This document shows, piece after piece, positions 60,827 through 64,000 of a stretch of DNA of 64,000 nucleotides. The number at the start of each line of letters is the position of its first letter. The first letter of the stretch is position 1. Position numbers and translations under genes: made by a program. Under the pieces are notes generated by a model. That model ran no database searches. It saw only the letters and a list, made by a program, of their open reading frames with translations, and was not told where the DNA came from. The DNA is from Pseudomonas sp. PICF141. GTDB taxonomy: Bacteria; Pseudomonadota; Gammaproteobacteria; Pseudomonadales; Pseudomonadaceae. Location of the stretch: contig NZ_MUNM01000090.1 in assembly GCF_002286815.1 (NCBI RefSeq), positions 62,001-126,000 of the forward strand, given 5' to 3'.

Positions 60827-60990
60827 TGTGGGAGCGGGCTTATGTGGCGAGGGGGCTCGCCCCCGTTCGGCTGCGCAGCAGTCGTAAAACCAGTCACCGC
60901 GCTCTAATTCGAGATCGAGGTGGTTGGTTTTAGGGGGGCTGCGCCCCCCAACGGGGGCGAGCCCCCTCGCCACATAAGCCCGCTCCCACA
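60827..60990. repeat. Nested palindromic repeat with perfect 41-base arms
   Basis: Arms 60827-60867 and 60950-60990 are fully complementary: an outer TGTGGGAGCGGGCTTATG unit joined to an inner GTGGCGAGGGGGCTCGCCCC unit. The interior has CGGCTGCGCAGCAGTCGTAA. It combines the ordinary REP with the GTGGCGAGGGGG class in one element. Confidence 0.9.
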
Positions 60991-61009
60991 AGGGATTTGG
61001 GGTGATCGG

Positions 61010-62083
61010 TCAGACCGAATCGAGCAACGCCTTATGCGGTTTACCGTCGCTGTGGCAAATGACGCGGTTGCGGCCGGTGGTCTTGGCTTCGTAGAGCGCC
61101 TGGTCGGCGTCGTTGAGCCATAGGGTTGCATCGTCATGTGCCGGATTGAAGGCTGCCAGGCCGATGCTCAAACTGATCTTCAGCGGCGGGTTCTGCTCGT
61201 AACCCAAGGTGGCAAAACGATCACGCAGCGCATCCATTGCGACCGCAGCGCGGTCCAGCGGCAGGTCCGGCAGCAGCACACAGAATTCGTCGCCACCATA
61301 ACGGCCGGCGACATCCGTTGCCCGCAGGTTCTGCTTGAGCATTTTGCTCAACCGACGCAGGACGATGTCACCGGCGACGTGGCCGTAGGTGTCGTTGATG
61401 GTTTTGAAATGATCGATGTCGATCAGCGCAATCGCCCCGCCCTGCTGCTGGCGTTGGCAACGCTGAAACTCGATTTCCAGCTGATCTTTCCAGGCACCGT
61501 GATTCAGCAGGCCAGTCAAGCTGTCGGTGCGGCTCAGGGCCAGCAACTCGCGCTTGTGTCGGCCAAGGGTATGGGCCTGATGAAAGCAGACCCAGCCCAG
61601 GGACAGCGGATAAATCGACAGCAAAGGCAGGCAGGCGTACAGCTGAAACGGACTGGTCAGCGGGACAAACGCCGGCATGAACACCAACAGCCCGACGCCG
61701 ATCCCGAGCAACTGCGCGACGGCACCCAGCAACAGAAAACGCACGCCGCCGATGGCCACGTTGTGCATCGCCATCATCGAAAGGGTCGCCGCGCTGGGCA
61801 GCGGATTGAACTGCATGGCGGCCACCCAGAAACCGCCAAGAAACGCGTCCACCAGGATATTGCGGTGTTCGGCACGAAAAGGAATTTCCGCCCGGCGCGC
61901 CCATTGATAGGCCACATGCGGCCAGAGCAGCCCGTTGAACAACATCATCCCCCAGACCCATGGCGCCGGGTCGAGTGGATACATTCCTGCGCCGACGCAC
62001 AATAATCCCAGGGCCAGCCCCAGAATTCGCGACCCATAAAGCCTCCTGGCCAGTGAAAGTCCCTTTCCTCCCTTTTTTTCCAT
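61010..62083 (-). CDS. Diguanylate cyclase with MASE2 membrane domain (AdrA/DgcC-like)
   Basis: A 357-residue inner-membrane enzyme making cyclic di-GMP. The N-terminal MASE2 region (about 10-180) has five or six hydrophobic helices. The GGDEF domain (about 190-350) has SRTDSLTGLLNHGAWKDQL, IDIDHFKTINDTYGHVAGD and an intact GRYGGDEFCVLLP. An RATD sits five residues before GGDEF, the position of the inhibitory I-site, so product feedback is expected. ATG 62083 is chosen over upstream starts by the site CAGAGG and by family length. It is divergent from the hydrolase gene. Confidence 0.9.
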   Translation of the reverse strand: MEKKGGKGLSLARRLYGSRILGLALGLLCVGAGMYPLDPAPWVWGMMLFNGLLWPHVAYQWARRAEIPFRAEHRNILVDAFLGGFWVAAMQFNPLPSAATLSMMAMHNVAIGGVRFLLLGAVAQLLGIGVGLLVFMPAFVPLTSPFQLYACLPLLSIYPLSLGWVCFHQAHTLGRHKRELLALSRTDSLTGLLNHGAWKDQLEIEFQRCQRQQQGGAIALIDIDHFKTINDTYGHVAGDIVLRRLSKMLKQNLRATDVAGRYGGDEFCVLLPDLPLDRAAVAMDALRDRFATLGYEQNPPLKISLSIGLAAFNPAHDDATLWLNDADQALYEAKTTGRNRVICHSDGKPHKALLDSV

Positions 62084-62286
62084 AGAGGCCTCTGTACTGC
62101 TGAACGGAGCCTGACAACACACGGGTTTGAAAGTGTGTTTGAAGTCTATCAGGGCAACGGCAAATAGCCATCACCGGTTGGCGGTCTGAATAGCGTGGCC
62201 TCCCATGAGTTGAGTGCCCAATGTTTGGTCTATACATGAAGGGAAGGATCGATAAACAACCTGCCCTGATCACAAGGAATAGCCTG

Positions 62287-63216
62287 ATGCTTTTGTTGGT
62301 TGTCACTATCGCCGTCTTCGTGGCCTGGAGCTGGTTGAGCTACCCGGCCATCGGTTACTGGCTCTATGACTTGAACATGGCGCTGGAGGCCCGGCTGTAC
62401 CGGTTGCACAAGATCGTCGTGCCAATCCCCGAAATGACCGTTTCGACCTGGCAAGGCGGCCCTTACGAAGCCTCCAGCAGCGTGCTGATGCTGCACGGCT
62501 ATAGCGCCGACAAGAACATCTGGCTGCGCTTCGCCCGGCATTTTGTCGACGATTACCGGGTGATTATTCCTGATCTGGCGGGGCACGGCGAAACCGGCTT
62601 CAAGGCCGGCGGGGGCTATGACATTCCGGTCCAGGCCAAACGATTGATCCAGTTGCTCGATATTTGCGGGGTCGAAAAGGTCCATGTGATCGGCAATTCC
62701 ATGGGCGGCTACATCGCGGCGTGGCTGGCAGCCAATTACCCGGAGCGCATTGTTTCGCTGGCGCTGATCGACCCGGCCGGCGTCACGGCCCCCGAGCCCA
62801 GCGACATGGAGCGACACCTGGCTCGTGGGCACAATCCGTTTCTGATTCATTCCCGTGAAGAATTCCAGCATTTTTATGCCATGACCATGGTCTCGCCGCC
62901 ATGGGTGCCGGGGATCGTGCTGGACGCTGTCGCCCAGCGTTATGAACAGCAGCGCGACGAGCTGGAAGAAATCTTCAGGGATTTCCACGCCAGCCCGCCG
63001 ATGGAGCCCAAACTGCCTGACATCAAATGCCCGGCACTGCTGCTGTGGGGGCGCAAGGACCGCTTGATCGACGTCAGCAGCGTACCGGTCTGGAGCAAGG
63101 GCATCGCCGATCTGCAGGTGGAGATCTGGGACGGTGTCGGCCATATGCCGATGGTTGAGCAGCCGTCCAAGACCGCGCGGCTGTATCGGGAGTTTTTGGA
63201 GACTCATCGCTCATGA
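62287..63216 (+). CDS. Membrane-anchored alpha/beta hydrolase (lipase-like)
   Basis: A 309-residue hydrolase. An uncleaved N-terminal helix (LLLVVTIAVFVAWSWLSY) anchors it. The oxyanion strand is SSVLMLHGYSADKNIWLRFA, the nucleophile serine is in VHVIGNSMGGYIAAWLAANY, the acid residue in LLWGRKDRLIDVSS and the histidine in WDGVGHMPMVEQPSKTARLY. ATG 62287 follows AAGGAA; upstream in-frame starts have no site. It resembles the Pseudomonas LipC/phospholipase-like hydrolases of the inner membrane; the substrate is unknown. Confidence 0.86.
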   Translation: MLLLVVTIAVFVAWSWLSYPAIGYWLYDLNMALEARLYRLHKIVVPIPEMTVSTWQGGPYEASSSVLMLHGYSADKNIWLRFARHFVDDYRVIIPDLAGHGETGFKAGGGYDIPVQAKRLIQLLDICGVEKVHVIGNSMGGYIAAWLAANYPERIVSLALIDPAGVTAPEPSDMERHLARGHNPFLIHSREEFQHFYAMTMVSPPWVPGIVLDAVAQRYEQQRDELEEIFRDFHASPPMEPKLPDIKCPALLLWGRKDRLIDVSSVPVWSKGIADLQVEIWDGVGHMPMVEQPSKTARLYREFLETHRS

Positions 63217-63223
63217 GCTCCCC

Positions 63224-63374
63224 CCCGTAGCAGCTGTCGAGCTTGCGAGGCTGCGTTCGGCTGCGAAGCAGTCGTTAAACCAGAACTTGCGGTGCAACAG
63301 TCAAACCGCGTCAGCCGGATTCACGACTGCTTCGCAGCCGAACGCAGCCTCGCAGGCTCGACAGCTGCTACGGG
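63224..63374. repeat. Long-armed palindromic element (151 bp), copy 3
   Basis: Arms 63224-63275 and 63323-63374 pair over 52 bases with one mismatch. The element is in reverse orientation compared with copies 1 and 2: its loop complement starts GAATCCGGCTGACGCGG. It fills the gap between the hydrolase stop and the glcD upstream region. Confidence 0.9.
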
Positions 63375-63428
63375 GATATTCGGCGGATAATTCGGGGCGA
63401 TGTTCAGCGATTCATCTGAGGCGCGATC

Positions 63429-64000
63429 ATGAACATTCTGTACGACGAACGCATCGACGGTGTTCTGCCCAATGTCGACAAGGCTGCGTTACTCAAAGCC
63501 TTGCAGCAGGAGGTGCCGGACCTGGACATTCTCTGGCGCGAAGAAGAACTCAAACCCTACGAATGTGACGGCCTCTCGGCCTATCGCACCACGCCGATGC
63601 TGGTCGCCCTGCCCCGGCAGCTGGAACAGGTGCAGGCGCTGCTCAGGCTGTGTCATGCCCGCAACGTGCCGGTGGTGGCGCGCGGGGCCGGCACCGGGTT
63701 GTCCGGCGGGGCGCTGCCGTTGGACAAAGGCGTGCTGCTGGTGATGGTACGGTTCAACAATATTCTGCACATCGACCCTGCCGCCCGCACCGCACGGGTC
63801 CAGCCAGGGGTGCGTAACCTGGCGATTTCCCAGGCAGCGGCGCCCTTCGGTCTGTATTACGCGCCAGACCCGTCCTCGCAAATCGCCTGCTCCATCGGCG
63901 GTAATGTCGCGGAAAACGCCGGTGGCGTGCACTGCCTCAAATACGGCCTGACCGTACACAACCTGCTAAAACTCGAGGTACTCACCCTCGAAGGCGAGCA
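63429..64000 (+). CDS. glcD: Glycolate oxidase subunit GlcD, N-terminal part
   Basis: The first 190 residues of an FAD-linked oxidase of the VAO family, cut by the window edge. The start MNILYDERIDGVLP is typical of GlcD. The FAD-binding region has VVARGAGTGLSGGALPLDKG, RVQPGVRNLAISQAAAPFG, YYAPDPSSQIACSIGGNVAE and NAGGVHCLKYGLTVHNLL. GlcD carries the FAD of the glycolate oxidase complex (GlcDEF), which turns glycolate into glyoxylate. glcE and glcF should follow outside the window. Confidence 0.92.
   Translation, partial: MNILYDERIDGVLPNVDKAALLKALQQEVPDLDILWREEELKPYECDGLSAYRTTPMLVALPRQLEQVQALLRLCHARNVPVVARGAGTGLSGGALPLDKGVLLVMVRFNNILHIDPAARTARVQPGVRNLAISQAAAPFGLYYAPDPSSQIACSIGGNVAENAGGVHCLKYGLTVHNLLKLEVLTLEGE

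Overview
The window is chromosomal DNA from a Pseudomonas of the P. fluorescens / P. mandelii type. The support is gene content typical of that group (dehydrocarnitine CoA-transferase genes next to a LysR gene, AruF/AruG-type arginine succinyltransferases, phosphatidylcholine synthase, LigD, cobF, glcD), uniformly GC-rich codon use, and many Pseudomonas-type REP palindromes between genes. Both window edges cut through genes. No rRNA, tRNA, phage or CRISPR array was seen.

Layout. 0-7.3 kb: a leftward operon coding for an outer-membrane TonB-dependent receptor, a beta-propeller phytase and its own ExbB-ExbD-TonB energiser, with a possible Pho box upstream; this looks like a phytate-phosphorus scavenging unit. 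7.5-11.8 kb: a GGDEF-like protein with an altered active site, two AraC-type regulators and RidA. 12-15.2 kb: a PhnD/PhnC/PhnE/PhnE-like ABC importer (phosphonate, or selenate). 16.2-22.5 kb: a tightly packed leftward set with DNA ligase D, a YbdK-type ligase, a methyltransferase and a haem-oxygenase-fold protein. 22.9-26.6 kb: phosphatidylcholine synthase, DUF488, universal stress protein, methyltransferase, DUF4242. 26.7-34 kb: an envelope-stress-like neighbourhood with a DipZ-type thiol protein, two small exported proteins, a two-component system, a DUF692/DUF2063 pair (MNIO peptide-modifying family) and a methyltransferase, tied together by a repeated DNA motif. 34-38 kb: dhcR-dhcA-dhcB-atoB. 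38-46.8 kb: mixed metabolic, regulatory and exported proteins, including an FtrA regulator, a rhodanese, cobF and a histidine phosphatase. 47.2-54.5 kb: an RpiR-regulated amine or amino-acid catabolic cluster (hydrolase, glutamine-synthetase-like, N-formylglutamate hydrolase, APC permease) followed by an aruF/aruG pair.

56.4-59.4 kb is an AT-rich island unlike everything around it. It holds a retron-type reverse transcriptase, an overlapping ATPase-TOPRIM (OLD-like) gene and, upstream, a candidate msr-msd noncoding RNA. It is best read as a compact anti-phage retron resembling the Eco8 arrangement and is the most interesting part of the window.

59.5-64 kb returns to core genes: an M20 carboxypeptidase (cpg2-like), a MASE2-GGDEF diguanylate cyclase, a membrane-anchored alpha/beta hydrolase and the start of glcD. 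Intergenic spaces carry more than a dozen palindromic repeats in at least three classes, including three copies of a long-armed element of about 150 bp.
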